Positions 43,906-53,536 are shown, counted from the first letter of the stretch. The stretch: 64,000 nt of DNA from Desulfatitalea tepidiphila (GCF_001293685.1 NZ_BCAG01000003.1:1240001-1304000); one strand, 5' to 3'. Program-made: numbers and translations. Notes: a model not told the origin generated them from the sequence alone.

Positions 43906-45639
43906 ATGATTTTGAGATACAAAAGCTGCTTGCTTCAACTGCTTTGTCTTTGTTTCCTGATGGGTTGTCAAGGTGTGCTTGACCGCTTCCGGGATAACGC
44001 AGGGCATGACGCCTATGTCCCGGAGTTTCCCTCGGCTGTCGCGAGTTCCAACGCCGCTGCGTATTACTATTTTTCATTGGCTCAGATGAAGTTGAAGTCC
44101 GGTGATCTGAGCGAAGCAAAATGGTATTTAGAAAAAGCGATGCAATTCGATCCAAGGTCGGTTGCCATCCGAATGGAGTTGGCCAATCTGCATCTCCTGA
44201 ACAATGATACGGATGCTGCACTGACACTTGTTCAGCAAGTACTTATAGACCATCCGGATAGCAGCGATGCCCTGACCCTGGCGGGCAGAATATATCAGCA
44301 GAAGAAGATGGATGCAGAGGCCAAGGCTTTTTATGAAAAAGCCTTGGCTGGAAATCCTTCCGATCCGAACATTTATATCCACTTAGGAAGAATTTACTGG
44401 AATGAAAGAAACTTGGCCAACGCCGAGCGTATTTTCCGTCTTATGGCGAAAAATTTTCCGGGATCTTACGCCGCACATTTTTTCAATGGGAAGGTGTTGG
44501 CCGATCAAGGAAAATTTGATGAGGCCATTGCCGCTTTTAATCGTTCTCTTGAGCTGGAGCCCTCTTTGGAAGAGACACGATTTGAATTGATCGATATTTA
44601 TCGTAAACGACAAATGAACGCCGAGGTCGTCAAAACATATGAGTCTATTCTGGATTACAGCCCCGATAATATCAGAGCCTCCTTCGAATTGGCGGTCTAT
44701 TTTCGGGAAATCGGCAAAGCGGCCAACGGATTGCCCTTGCTTTTAAACCTGGGCGCAAGAAGCCAAAATGACAATAGTATTCTATCCCACGTCTACGAAA
44801 ACTACCTGGAGACTAAACAATATGAGACCGCAGCGTGGATTTTTGAGGGCATGCTGAAAGGCGCACCCGGAAGTTCCGAGCTTCATTACCTTGCTGGGGT
44901 GACCTACGATGGTTTGAATCGCGCCGAGAAGGCCTCAAGCCACTTGGAACAAGTCGCGCCGTCGTCCAGGTTCTATGCCAACGCAATGATTCATCGCGCT
45001 GTTTTGAAGCATGATACGGGGCAGGTCGATCAGGCGATAGATATTATTCGCCAAGCGCTTAAAACAGACCCGGAACAGGCGGAGTATTACCTCTATCTTG
45101 GCTCTTTTTACGAGGAATCGAAGCGATATAAAGAGGCCTCGGATATATTGGAAAAGGGATTGGCGCTCGATGCGGAGAACGTGCGCATGCGATTTCGGCT
45201 CGGTGTCGTTTTTGACAAAATGGGTCGGCGACAGGAGGCCATTGCCCTTATGGAAAAGGTCCTGCTTGCTGAGCCGGACAATGTCAAGGCGTTGAATTAT
45301 CTGGGCTATACCTATGCAGAGATGGGCATTGAACTCGATAAGGCCGAGGCCCTGGTCATGCGCGCTTTGAAACTCAAGCCCCAGGACGGTTATATTACGG
45401 ATAGCCTGGCGTGGGTTTATTTTAAGCAGGGAAAGTACGAGCAGGCGCTGATATGGCTGGAGAAGGCAGTGGCCTTGGTGCCCGACGATCCGGTCATCCT
45501 GGAACACCTCGGCGATGTGTATCAGAAGTTGAATAAGTCGGATCTGGCCTTGAAATATTACCAGCGTTCATTGGAGATCGAATCGAAAGATCGAGAAGAT
45601 CTGGCAGAAAAAATTCGAGCCATCACGAAAAGGCCATGA
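43906..45639 (+). CDS. TPR-repeat lipoprotein
   Basis: This 577-residue lipoprotein has the lipobox CFLMGC (Cys21). About fourteen tetratricopeptide repeats in series fill the rest, for example AAYYYFSLAQMKLKSGDLSE and VKALNYLGYTYAEMGIELDK. The repeats make a solenoid for protein-protein contacts in the periplasm or at the outer membrane. The stop overlaps the next gene's start (ATGA), so it is coupled to the LolB-like gene. Related TPR lipoproteins occur next to outer-membrane biogenesis genes; the exact role is unknown. Confidence 0.87.
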   Translation: MILRYKSCLLQLLCLCFLMGCQGVLDRFRDNAGHDAYVPEFPSAVASSNAAAYYYFSLAQMKLKSGDLSEAKWYLEKAMQFDPRSVAIRMELANLHLLNNDTDAALTLVQQVLIDHPDSSDALTLAGRIYQQKKMDAEAKAFYEKALAGNPSDPNIYIHLGRIYWNERNLANAERIFRLMAKNFPGSYAAHFFNGKVLADQGKFDEAIAAFNRSLELEPSLEETRFELIDIYRKRQMNAEVVKTYESILDYSPDNIRASFELAVYFREIGKAANGLPLLLNLGARSQNDNSILSHVYENYLETKQYETAAWIFEGMLKGAPGSSELHYLAGVTYDGLNRAEKASSHLEQVAPSSRFYANAMIHRAVLKHDTGQVDQAIDIIRQALKTDPEQAEYYLYLGSFYEESKRYKEASDILEKGLALDAENVRMRFRLGVVFDKMGRRQEAIALMEKVLLAEPDNVKALNYLGYTYAEMGIELDKAEALVMRALKLKPQDGYITDSLAWVYFKQGKYEQALIWLEKAVALVPDDPVILEHLGDVYQKLNKSDLALKYYQRSLEIESKDREDLAEKIRAITKRP

Positions 45640-46442
45640 AAGTTGCCATGCAGACCTTCACCCGATGCAATGGGACGTACTTTACTGGCTTGATCCTTCC
45701 TCTGATACTTTGCCTTTTTATCTTTTCGAGCATATCCGGATGCGGCTGGATGGCGGGGCCCCCAGAGCAAGACCCCATGGCACGGGATTTGATTGAGCAG
45801 TTGGCGCTCAAAAACCAGAATCTGAGTCGGCTCAAAGGAATCATGCACATTCGATTGATTTCCGCCCAGGGCAATTTGTCGGGGCGAGCCGCACTTGCCG
45901 CCATCTATCCGGATCGAATCAGAGTCGAGTGGCTTACATTCTTAGGGCAGCCACTGATGCGGTTCGCTGCGGACGGCAAGAATGTGGTGATCGATCTTCA
46001 TGACGAGGATCAGATGTATCGGGTCAAACAGTCCCCGACGGCCCTGCAGAAGCTTATCCAGATTCCCATCGGGATCGAGGATCTTCTGCAAATATTGAAA
46101 GGCGCACCGCCATTGCCTGAGTATGCTGCCGCTCAGATGCGACCTGCCGAGGCCCAGAAAACGAAAGTCGCCCTGATTGGTCGTTGGCATGTGCTCAAGG
46201 GCGAGTTGAAAACATCCGCGGACTGTACCATCGAGGAAATGACCGCTTTCCAAAATGACGGCGCCATCGCTTATCGCGTGCGCTGGAAGGATTGGCGACC
46301 GCAGCAAGGGTATGAGTTGCCGAGAGAAATCGAAATCACAGCTGGCACAGGAGACATCTTGTCTCTGTTGATCGATCGGGTTTATCCGGAAGTCCCCGTC
46401 CTGCCGGAATTGTTCCAACTGGACGTTGCGCCTTCGCATTAG
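45636..46442 (+). CDS. LolB-like outer-membrane lipoprotein
   Basis: This protein of 268 residues has its lipidated Cys at about 36 (SSISGCGWMAG). The mature part is a beta-rich convex barrel-like fold, as in LolB/DUF4292 proteins: SRLKGIMHIRLISAQGNLSG, RVEWLTFLGQPLMRFAAD and DQMYRVKQSP. A function as outer-membrane receptor for lipoproteins is inferred and would complement the LolC/E-type permease at 26979-28205. Sequence similarity to E. coli LolB is weak. It is coupled to the TPR lipoprotein upstream by a four-base overlap. Confidence 0.65.
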   Translation: MKVAMQTFTRCNGTYFTGLILPLILCLFIFSSISGCGWMAGPPEQDPMARDLIEQLALKNQNLSRLKGIMHIRLISAQGNLSGRAALAAIYPDRIRVEWLTFLGQPLMRFAADGKNVVIDLHDEDQMYRVKQSPTALQKLIQIPIGIEDLLQILKGAPPLPEYAAAQMRPAEAQKTKVALIGRWHVLKGELKTSADCTIEEMTAFQNDGAIAYRVRWKDWRPQQGYELPREIEITAGTGDILSLLIDRVYPEVPVLPELFQLDVAPSH

Positions 46443-46563
46443 ACTTCTCTTTAGAAAATGGCTCTTCATGTACACCCCTGTCGGGCAGGAACCGATGCTT
46501 GACAACTAAAGGCTCATATCGACCTGGATTTAATGGCTTCGGCCATTTCCATGGATAGACGCC

Positions 46564-47034
46564 ATGATGCCCCATGCCTTGCCACGCCTTGTCGCAGATG
46601 CCACCCTGGGCAAGTTGATGACCCATCTGCGCCTTTGCGGATTTGACACCCTATTCGATCGGGGTATTCCCGACGCAAGGCGTCTGGAAAGGCTTTCTGG
46701 GGGGCATCGTATCGTTTTGACACGATGCCAGCGGGTTTGGCGGATGTTGGGGCACCCGCTATGCCTGTTTGTCGATGACGACCATCCGCTTGCTCAAATC
46801 CGTCAGGTGCTGCTCGGTTTAAATGTCCGAGCCATCGACCTTAAGCCCTTGAGCCGATGTTGCAGGTGTAACGAATTGCTGGAAACCGTGCCCAAAATGG
46901 AGGCTGCGGGATGTGTCGCCGATTATGTATGGCAATCCCATAAGCATTTTAAAAAATGTCGCTCGTGTGGACGCATCTACTGGGCCGGAAGTCATACCCA
47001 ACGGTGGTTAAACCAAATGAATCAGTGGTTTTAG
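46564..47034 (+). CDS. Mut7-C RNase-domain protein with zinc ribbon
   Basis: This 156-residue protein matches the Mut7-C family (PIN-like fold plus C-terminal zinc ribbon). The N-terminal signature is LVADATLGKLMTHLRLCGFD. Four cysteines of the ribbon lie in CCRCNELL and KKCRSCGRIYW. The usual LLTRD motif reads VLTRC here, so one of the acidic residues expected in the nuclease site is replaced by Cys. Either activity is altered or another residue compensates. Start at the first of two Met codons, with GGATAG upstream. The gene stands alone between the LolB-like gene and mrp. Confidence 0.8.
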   Translation: MMPHALPRLVADATLGKLMTHLRLCGFDTLFDRGIPDARRLERLSGGHRIVLTRCQRVWRMLGHPLCLFVDDDHPLAQIRQVLLGLNVRAIDLKPLSRCCRCNELLETVPKMEAAGCVADYVWQSHKHFKKCRSCGRIYWAGSHTQRWLNQMNQWF

Positions 47035-47090
47035 ACCGTTACGGGCCCTTGGGGTGGCATTGCAAGCGACGCTGATTCTTGCTATATGCC

Positions 47091-47131
47091 CGAACAGCAG
47101 ATGCGCCCGTGCGGCGACTGTCATCTGTTCG
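47091..47131 (+). promoter_or_regulatory. imperfect hairpin upstream of mrp
   Basis: CGAACAG...ATG pairs with CATCTGTTCG across about 20 bases, about 50 bp before the mrp start. It could be a leader structure or operator; no T-run follows. Confidence 0.3.
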
Positions 47132-47183
47132 AGATAATGAGTGACCTTTAAATTACGAGAAAAGTCGAAAGCGAGCATCAGTT

Positions 47184-48059
47184 ATGGCATCAAGAGAAAG
47201 CACGCCTTCCGGTACATCCGGTCAAAAGGCGCCATCGCAGAATGGGGACGACTCGATCAAAGAGGTCCTGGCGGACATTAAAACAAAATTGCTGGTCATG
47301 AGCGGCAAGGGCGGCGTGGGCAAATCGAGCGTGGCGGCTGGATTGGCGATGTATTTGGCGGTAAGGGGGTATCAGGTGGGCCTTCTGGATGTGGATATCC
47401 ATGGCCCGAGCCTGGCCGGCATGATGGGGCTTCAAGGCCTTCTAGATATCGACGAGAACCAAAGGGTGTTACCCAAAGCCGTCAATGCAAATTTAAAGAT
47501 CGTGTCGATGCAATCTTTAATGCAGAATAAAGACCAGGCGGTTATCTGGCGTGGCCCGGCAAAATCAGGAGTCATCAGGCAGTTCGTCGGTGATGTGCGC
47601 TGGGGGAAGCTTGATTTTTTGATCGTCGACGCCCCGCCGGGCACCGGTGACGAACCGATGAGCGTTGCCCAATATATTCCGGATGCACAGGCGATCATTG
47701 TCACGACTCCTCAGGATGTCGCTTTGGCCGACGTGCGCAAATCGATCAATTTCTGCCGAACCATACAGATGAAGATCATGGGATTGGTTGAAAACATGGG
47801 CCCCTTCACCTGCCCATGCTGTGGCAAGACCATTTCGCTGTTTAAAGCGGGGGGTGGACAACGCACGGCGTCTCAAATGGACGTGCCCTTTTTGGGAACG
47901 TTGCCTTTCGATCCCCAGGTGGTGAAGGTTTTCGATGGCGGGACACCGTTTGAATTGAAATCGGCTGCGGCCGACTTTATCGATGCCTTGGCCCAGCTTG
48001 TAGAAAAGGTCGAGGCTATTGCCAAAAACATGTGGGGCGGGCAATCGTCTGCCCAATGA
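47184..48059 (+). CDS. mrp: Mrp/NBP35-family iron-sulfur carrier ATPase
   Basis: This 291-residue P-loop protein has the deviant Walker A (SGKGGVGKSSVAAGL, 40-54). Switch segments DVDIHGPSLAGMMG and LIVDAPPGTGDE follow. The C-terminal CPCCG (CxxC) bridges the dimer through a [4Fe-4S] cluster. It delivers Fe-S clusters to targets. The Ser/Gly/Gln-rich first 25 residues are poorly conserved. The stop overlaps the next gene's start (ATGA), coupling it to an ATP-grasp enzyme. Confidence 0.94.
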   Translation: MASRESTPSGTSGQKAPSQNGDDSIKEVLADIKTKLLVMSGKGGVGKSSVAAGLAMYLAVRGYQVGLLDVDIHGPSLAGMMGLQGLLDIDENQRVLPKAVNANLKIVSMQSLMQNKDQAVIWRGPAKSGVIRQFVGDVRWGKLDFLIVDAPPGTGDEPMSVAQYIPDAQAIIVTTPQDVALADVRKSINFCRTIQMKIMGLVENMGPFTCPCCGKTISLFKAGGGQRTASQMDVPFLGTLPFDPQVVKVFDGGTPFELKSAAADFIDALAQLVEKVEAIAKNMWGGQSSAQ

Positions 48060-48868
48060 GCGATCGCTGCGCAGAATCGAAATGCGGCGTTGTGCCGCCT
48101 CGTATTGCTTTAGGCCGGCGGCTGAGCCATTGCGATTCGGTGACGACCCTGGGCGTGCGACCCAATTTCGACGATTACAGCGACGAAGAACAAGAATTGA
48201 TCCGACGGGCATCGACCATTTACTACCCGTCTTCCTTCTACGCCGAACTGTTCGATGCTTTGGGGAAAAAAACCTTCCCGAGTTACCACACATATAAAAT
48301 CGCACAGGACAAAATCAAACAAACGGCGCTTTTTCAAATAGCCCGTATTCCCCATCCGCGCACACGCGTTTTTTTTGGAAAGCGCCAAAAAAAGCGTATC
48401 CTCGATTTTTTTACGTTGCCTCTGGTCGCTAAAGTGGCGCGGGGGTCCTCCCTCGGCAAGGGGGTTTTTCTGATACGAACCCCGGATGACCTGGCATGCT
48501 ATTGCCTCGACCATTCGCCTGCCTATATTCAGGAGTATTTGCCGATCGACCGCGACATCCGCATCGTGGTCATCGGTGCGAAAGCCAGGCATGCCTATTG
48601 GCGGATGGCACCCCAAGGGGAGTTTCGCACCAATGTGGCCCGTGGAGGGACGATCGACCTTTCACCGGTGCCGCGCGAGGCCATCTCGCTTGCGGAGCGC
48701 ACAGCCAGGGTTTTGCGCTTGGACGATGTGGGATTGGACCTTTGTGAACACAACGGCCAATTTTTGATCCTCGAGGCCAACATGAATTATGGCCGGGAAG
48801 GGTTCAAACACTCCGGCATCGATTACGGTAAAATGATGGAGCAGCTCATTCACGATGGACAGATTTGA
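48056..48868 (+). CDS. RimK-like ATP-grasp ligase
   Basis: This 270-residue protein (start by ATGA overlap at 48056) has the ATP-grasp pattern: the lid and nucleotide Lys in LPLVAKVARGSSLGKGVF, the hinge YIQEYLPIDRDIRIVVIG, and the metal-binding C-terminal motif QFLILEANMNYGREGF. RimK-type enzymes ligate amino acids to peptide termini or cofactors. Substrate is not predictable. It overlaps the dGTPase-like gene by 14 bases and mrp by four, so the three are one coupled unit. Confidence 0.83.
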   Translation: MSDRCAESKCGVVPPRIALGRRLSHCDSVTTLGVRPNFDDYSDEEQELIRRASTIYYPSSFYAELFDALGKKTFPSYHTYKIAQDKIKQTALFQIARIPHPRTRVFFGKRQKKRILDFFTLPLVAKVARGSSLGKGVFLIRTPDDLACYCLDHSPAYIQEYLPIDRDIRIVVIGAKARHAYWRMAPQGEFRTNVARGGTIDLSPVPREAISLAERTARVLRLDDVGLDLCEHNGQFLILEANMNYGREGFKHSGIDYGKMMEQLIHDGQI

Positions 48869-50033
48869 AAAGAAAACGCTGACGCTTTCCAACCTGAAAG
48901 CCGAGCTCAATCAGAGAGAGACGGTTATCTATTCTCAGTCCGCTGCATTCAGCAAGGACGCCTTGCGCCGCCGGCCAGAGGAAAGGGTGCAATCCGGCTA
49001 TCGACAATCCTATGCCCTGGACACCGACCGCATCCTTCATTCGATGGCCTATGCGCGCTATATCGACAAGACACAGGTTTTTTACCTGATTCGCAACGAT
49101 CACATCACCCATCGCGTCCTGCATGTGCAACTCGTTTCCAAAATCGCCCGTACCATCGGACGGTTTTTACACTTGAACGAAGACCTCATCGAAGCGATCG
49201 CCCTCGGACACGATATCGGTCATACGCCGTTCGGACATGACGGGGAGCGTTATTTGAGCAAGCTATGTGTAGATGCCGGTATCGGCCATTTCCTGCACAA
49301 TGTGCAGAGTATCCAATTCCTGGACTGCGTCGAGCGCAAAGGCAGGGGGTGGAACCTGACATTGCAAACCCTGGATGGGATCCTCTGCCACGATGGTGAA
49401 ATTCATAACCAGGTATTGCGGCCACAGGGAGAAAAATCATTCGACACGCTCGGATTGGAAATGGCGAAAAAAAAAGCAGATCCCGATTTCGCCCTGATGC
49501 CCATGACACTGGAAGGTTGCGTGGTCCGAATGGCCGACACGGTCGCATATATCGGACGCGACCTGGAAGATGCGATACGTCTGCAGGTCGTCCAGCGCGG
49601 CGATTTGCCCGTTGAGGTAACCGCGGTATTGGGAGACAGCAACGGCACCATTGTGTATAACCTGGTGACCGACATCATCCACTGCAGTCATACGACAGGC
49701 CACATCGCTTTCAGCGACCGTGTTTCCAATGGCTTGAAGCAACTCAAACAGTTCAACCTTGAGAGAATCTATCTCAATCCGACTATCAAAAAGAATGCCG
49801 CTGCCATTCAGACGCTATTTGAACTTCTGTTTGAATCCTACCTGAACGATTTGCAGAAAGGAAACGAGAGATCCAAGATATTTACCGGCTTTTTGGCCGA
49901 TATGTCGGAAGAGTACATCGAGTCACATCGACCCGCCGAGATTGTGCGTGATTTTATCGCCGGAATGACAGACCGCTATTTTCTGCTCCAGTGTCCCGAG
50001 CGTCTGCGTCCCAATGTCATCGATGTGTCCTGA
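48855..50033 (+). CDS. dGTPase-like HD-domain triphosphohydrolase
   Basis: This 392-residue HD protein of the Dgt family has the arginine/histidine helix ITHRVLHVQLVSKIARTIGR. The HD pair is in IALGHDIGHTPFGHDGER and a later metal Asp is in VVRMADTVAYIGRDLEDA. Members hydrolyse dNTPs to the deoxynucleoside and tripolyphosphate. The start overlaps the end of the ATP-grasp gene. With the HD nucleotidase at 4580-5128 it is one of two deoxynucleotide-hydrolysing candidates in the window. Confidence 0.88.
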   Translation: MDRFEKKTLTLSNLKAELNQRETVIYSQSAAFSKDALRRRPEERVQSGYRQSYALDTDRILHSMAYARYIDKTQVFYLIRNDHITHRVLHVQLVSKIARTIGRFLHLNEDLIEAIALGHDIGHTPFGHDGERYLSKLCVDAGIGHFLHNVQSIQFLDCVERKGRGWNLTLQTLDGILCHDGEIHNQVLRPQGEKSFDTLGLEMAKKKADPDFALMPMTLEGCVVRMADTVAYIGRDLEDAIRLQVVQRGDLPVEVTAVLGDSNGTIVYNLVTDIIHCSHTTGHIAFSDRVSNGLKQLKQFNLERIYLNPTIKKNAAAIQTLFELLFESYLNDLQKGNERSKIFTGFLADMSEEYIESHRPAEIVRDFIAGMTDRYFLLQCPERLRPNVIDVS

Positions 50034-50127
50034 TCGAGACCAAAAAAGGGTTGAGTTTTAAGGTCGAAAACTATAAACATTAAAGCAATTTAATGCGCAT
50101 TTCGAAACTTTTCGAGGGAGAACCCGA

Positions 50128-50559
50128 ATGAAAAAGGTCAAGATCGGCATATGGCTCATCATCATCGTTTTTCTCGGGCTTATTATTTACCAGAATAGGG
50201 ATTTCTTTTTTGTCAAGAGAAGCTTGGGAATTGATCTGACATTTGCCGTTTACGATTCTCCGGAATTACCGGTGGCCCTCTATTTTACCGCGATTTTTTT
50301 TATCGGCGCGTTGATCGTGTACTTGTTCGGTCTGGCGGAGCGATACCGCTCCGGCAAGCAGGTCAGGGTGCTGCGGCAGACCTGCGATGCGCAACGACAA
50401 GCCATCGATGACTTGAAAAAAGATGTCCAGGCGCTCAGACCCCAGCCGCTTTCCGGCCAGACCTCATCCCCTTCACCGGTTGAAACGGAGGTTACTCAAG
50501 AACAGGGGCCAGAACTTCAGGTCGAAGACGCAAACGGACAACATGCCGCGAAGCAATAA
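50128..50559 (+). CDS. LapA-domain membrane protein
   Basis: This 143-residue protein has two membrane helices (about 5-22 and 50-72), with the LapA-type signature YQNRDFFFVK...FFIGALIVYLFGL. A short coiled coil (80-108) and a Pro/Glu-rich tail follow. LapA/LapB in E. coli regulate lipopolysaccharide synthesis, but such small domain proteins are widespread and no lapB is adjacent here. A GAGGGAGAACC site lies before the start. It precedes mutS by 122 bp. Confidence 0.72.
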   Translation: MKKVKIGIWLIIIVFLGLIIYQNRDFFFVKRSLGIDLTFAVYDSPELPVALYFTAIFFIGALIVYLFGLAERYRSGKQVRVLRQTCDAQRQAIDDLKKDVQALRPQPLSGQTSSPSPVETEVTQEQGPELQVEDANGQHAAKQ

Positions 50560-50681
50560 CGGACGGTGGATAATCTTCGGCCAAGCCGAAGTTGGACGAG
50601 AAGATATATCGGCAGCCATGACAACGGGCTTGCCGATTTTCCTTACCCGCGAACCTCACCCTCATAAAACATCAGTTTGAC

Positions 50682-53306
50682 ATGAATGCCCCGAAAACCA
50701 CCCCCATGCTGCAACAATACCTGGCGATAAAAGCTTCTTGCCGGGATGCGATTCTTTTTTATCGCATGGGCGATTTTTACGAGATGTTTTTTGAGGATGC
50801 CAAACTGGCCTCGCGGGAGTTGGAAATCACACTCACTTCGAGAAACAAAAACGAACCGGCGCCTGTGCCCATGTGCGGCGTCCCCTACCGGGCAGCACAG
50901 AACTACATCGCCCGCCTCATCGATCGTGGCTACAAGGTGGCCATCTGCGATCAGGTCGAAGATCCGGCCGCCGCCAAAGGGTTGGTGCGAAGGGAAATCG
51001 TGCGTGTCGTCACGCCGGGCATGATTGTCGAAAATGAGTTGCTCGATGCCAAGACGAACAATTACCTCCTCGCCCTGGCTGTTGTTCAGAACACCTTGGG
51101 GCTTGCGCATCTCGATATTTCCACCGGAATGTTCCGTGTGGCGGAAACCGGCCAGGCCCAAAAGATCGCAGACGAAGTGCAACGGATTACTCCCAAAGAG
51201 GTGTTGTTGCCCGATGGATCGCAGCGTGAAGCACTCGTACAACATCTCGCGGCTGCTTTAGGCGAACGCACCGTCAACTGGTTGGATCCTTCCGTATTCG
51301 AACACCATCGCGGCCGCAAACGATTGATCGAGCAATTTCAGACACGTTCCCTGGAGGGTTTCGGCTGTCAGCACATGACGGCCGGAGTGGGCGCGGCCGG
51401 TGCGCTGCTGTTTTACGTACAGGAGACCCAGAAGCAATCGGTGGCCCACCTGCGACATATCGAGACCTACCATCTCGAAGAGCATCTGGTGATCGATCTT
51501 TCGAGCCGTCAGAACCTGGAACTTGAAAAAAACCTGCGTGCCGGCGGTCGCCAGGGCACTTTGATCAGCATTCTGGACCACACCAAAACCGCTATGGGCG
51601 GTCGGATGCTCAAACAGTGGTTGCGTTATCCGCTGATCGAGGCCCAGCTCATCGGTGACCGCTTGGATGCCGTGGAAGAAGCTCTGGCGCAAAGCGAACT
51701 GCGGCGAAAGCTTTTGGAGGCCTTGACCGCGGTGTACGACCTGGAGCGGCTGAACAGCAAGATCGTCATGGGCCATGCAAATGCCCGGGACCTATTGGCC
51801 CTGGGGCGTTCCCTTGAGGGCCTCCCGCAGATTTGGGCGTTGCTGACCTCCTTTCACAGCCCGCTGTTTCAGGTGCGGTTGCCGCTCGATGAACTTCAAA
51901 AGCTGGGAGAGTTGATCGGTCGTGCCATTCGGGAGGACGCCCCACCGACGATCAATGAAGGCGGAATGATACAAACGGGGTATCATGCGCCGCTCGACGA
52001 GCTGATTCAACTGTCCAAGGACGGGAAAGGATATCTGGCCCAACTCGAAGCACGCGAACGGGAAGCTACAGGTATCAATACTTTGAAAGTACGATACAAC
52101 AAAGTCTTCGGGTACTATATCGAAATCTCCAAGGCTCAGGCCAAAGAGGCGCCGGCCCACTACGTACGCAAGCAGACGCTGGTCAATGCGGAACGGTACA
52201 TCACCGATGAACTCAAACAGTTCGAATCCAAGGTCCTCGGTGCCGAGGAAAAGCGATGCGCCCTGGAACTGTTACTTTTCAACGATATTCGGGAGCGGGT
52301 GAAGGACAACAGCGACCGGTTGCAGGGCGCGGCCAAATTTATGGCCAGAACTGACTGCCTTCTGGCCCTGGCCGAGGTGGCCGATAGAAATGACTACTGC
52401 CGGCCCCGGATCAACACCGAGGGCGTGATTCATATCCAAGAGGGGCGGCATCCGGTGGTGGAAAAGATGATTCGTGGCGAACGATTCGTTCCCAATACGA
52501 TCCACCTCGATGACGACCAACAGCAGATACTGGTGATCACCGGTCCCAATATGGCCGGAAAATCAACCGTGTTGCGCCAGGTGGCGCTGCTGGTGATCAT
52601 GGCTCAGGTTGGTTCTTTCGTTCCCGCCGAAGCGGCCGACATTTCCGTGACCGATCGGATTTTCACCCGCGTCGGGGCGTTGGATAACTTATCCGCAGGT
52701 CAGAGCACGTTCATGGTCGAAATGGAGGAAACCGCCAATATCCTCAATCATGCCACCCCCCGCAGCCTGGTGATCATGGATGAAATTGGCCGCGGTACGA
52801 GCACTTACGATGGGTTGAGCATCGCCTGGGCCGTGGTGGCTTTCCTGCATGATCTGAAGGATAAGGGGGTCAAAACCCTGTTTGCCACCCACTATCACGA
52901 GTTGACCGAACTGGCGGATTGCAAGTCGCGCGTCAAAAATTTCAACATCGCCGTCAAAGAGTGGCAGGATCAGATCATCTTTCTGCGGAAACTTATCCCC
53001 GGGGGGACCAATCGCAGTTATGGCATCCAGGTGGCAAGACTGGCAGGTATTCCGGAACAGGTCATTATAGAGGCCAAGAGGGTGCTCGAGCGGGTGGAAA
53101 ACCACGCCCCGGCCGGCAACGGCTCGATGCCGGCGCAAAAGGGCCGTGATGGCCGGAAATCCAGGCCCGTTCAATTGGACTTGTTCAAACCGTTCGAGAC
53201 AGAGGTCATCGAGCATTTACGAGCCATTGATTCGAATTCGATCACTCCTTTGCAAGCATTGAATTTGATCCAGAATTTGCAGGACAAGATCAATAAGACA
53301 CATTGA
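50682..53306 (+). CDS. mutS: DNA mismatch repair protein MutS
   Basis: This 874-residue protein has normal length. The mismatch-binding Phe is in FYRMGDFYEMFFEDA, within domain I. Connector, lever and clamp domains follow. The ATPase has Walker A in GPNMAGKSTVLRQ (about 620), the signature NLSAGQSTFMVEM and Walker B in IMDEIGRGTSTYDG (about 699). The C-terminal helix-turn-helix dimer region is present. It recognises mispairs and recruits MutL, which is not in the window. The MITE-like element begins 39 bp after the stop. Confidence 0.97.
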   Translation: MNAPKTTPMLQQYLAIKASCRDAILFYRMGDFYEMFFEDAKLASRELEITLTSRNKNEPAPVPMCGVPYRAAQNYIARLIDRGYKVAICDQVEDPAAAKGLVRREIVRVVTPGMIVENELLDAKTNNYLLALAVVQNTLGLAHLDISTGMFRVAETGQAQKIADEVQRITPKEVLLPDGSQREALVQHLAAALGERTVNWLDPSVFEHHRGRKRLIEQFQTRSLEGFGCQHMTAGVGAAGALLFYVQETQKQSVAHLRHIETYHLEEHLVIDLSSRQNLELEKNLRAGGRQGTLISILDHTKTAMGGRMLKQWLRYPLIEAQLIGDRLDAVEEALAQSELRRKLLEALTAVYDLERLNSKIVMGHANARDLLALGRSLEGLPQIWALLTSFHSPLFQVRLPLDELQKLGELIGRAIREDAPPTINEGGMIQTGYHAPLDELIQLSKDGKGYLAQLEAREREATGINTLKVRYNKVFGYYIEISKAQAKEAPAHYVRKQTLVNAERYITDELKQFESKVLGAEEKRCALELLLFNDIRERVKDNSDRLQGAAKFMARTDCLLALAEVADRNDYCRPRINTEGVIHIQEGRHPVVEKMIRGERFVPNTIHLDDDQQQILVITGPNMAGKSTVLRQVALLVIMAQVGSFVPAEAADISVTDRIFTRVGALDNLSAGQSTFMVEMEETANILNHATPRSLVIMDEIGRGTSTYDGLSIAWAVVAFLHDLKDKGVKTLFATHYHELTELADCKSRVKNFNIAVKEWQDQIIFLRKLIPGGTNRSYGIQVARLAGIPEQVIIEAKRVLERVENHAPAGNGSMPAQKGRDGRKSRPVQLDLFKPFETEVIEHLRAIDSNSITPLQALNLIQNLQDKINKTH

Positions 53307-53344
53307 CAATGGGCAGTGCTCATGTTTTCTTGGATACAAAAAAT

Positions 53345-53469
53345 GACGCCACCGTAAAAAGCCCAATATCCGTGTTGTGCGCATCCCGTCGTCTTTGCGG
53401 CGTGCGACAAGTACGACTCAGGACACGGAATTTCGCACGCCTTGATCTTGAACTTTTTACGGCGCCGTC
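53345..53469. mobile_element. MITE-like element with 17-bp terminal inverted repeats
   Basis: The left end GACGCCACCGTAAAAAG (53345-53361) pairs with the right end 53453-53469 at 15 of 17 positions. The element is 125 bp, has no coding capacity and fills the mutS-amidase gap. A partial copy lies at 799-838. It causes a spurious N-terminal extension of the amidase frame. No clear target duplication was found. Confidence 0.65.
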
Positions 53470-53536
53470 CTACAGAGACTTTTTACATTGCTATCAAAAA
53501 ATAGACGTGTTCATCGAGACAGACGGATGTAATGAT

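Noticed and set aside
53303-53536. N-terminal extension of the amidase frame
   Set aside because: It translates the MITE-like element and the end of mutS; the signal peptide begins only after 53537.
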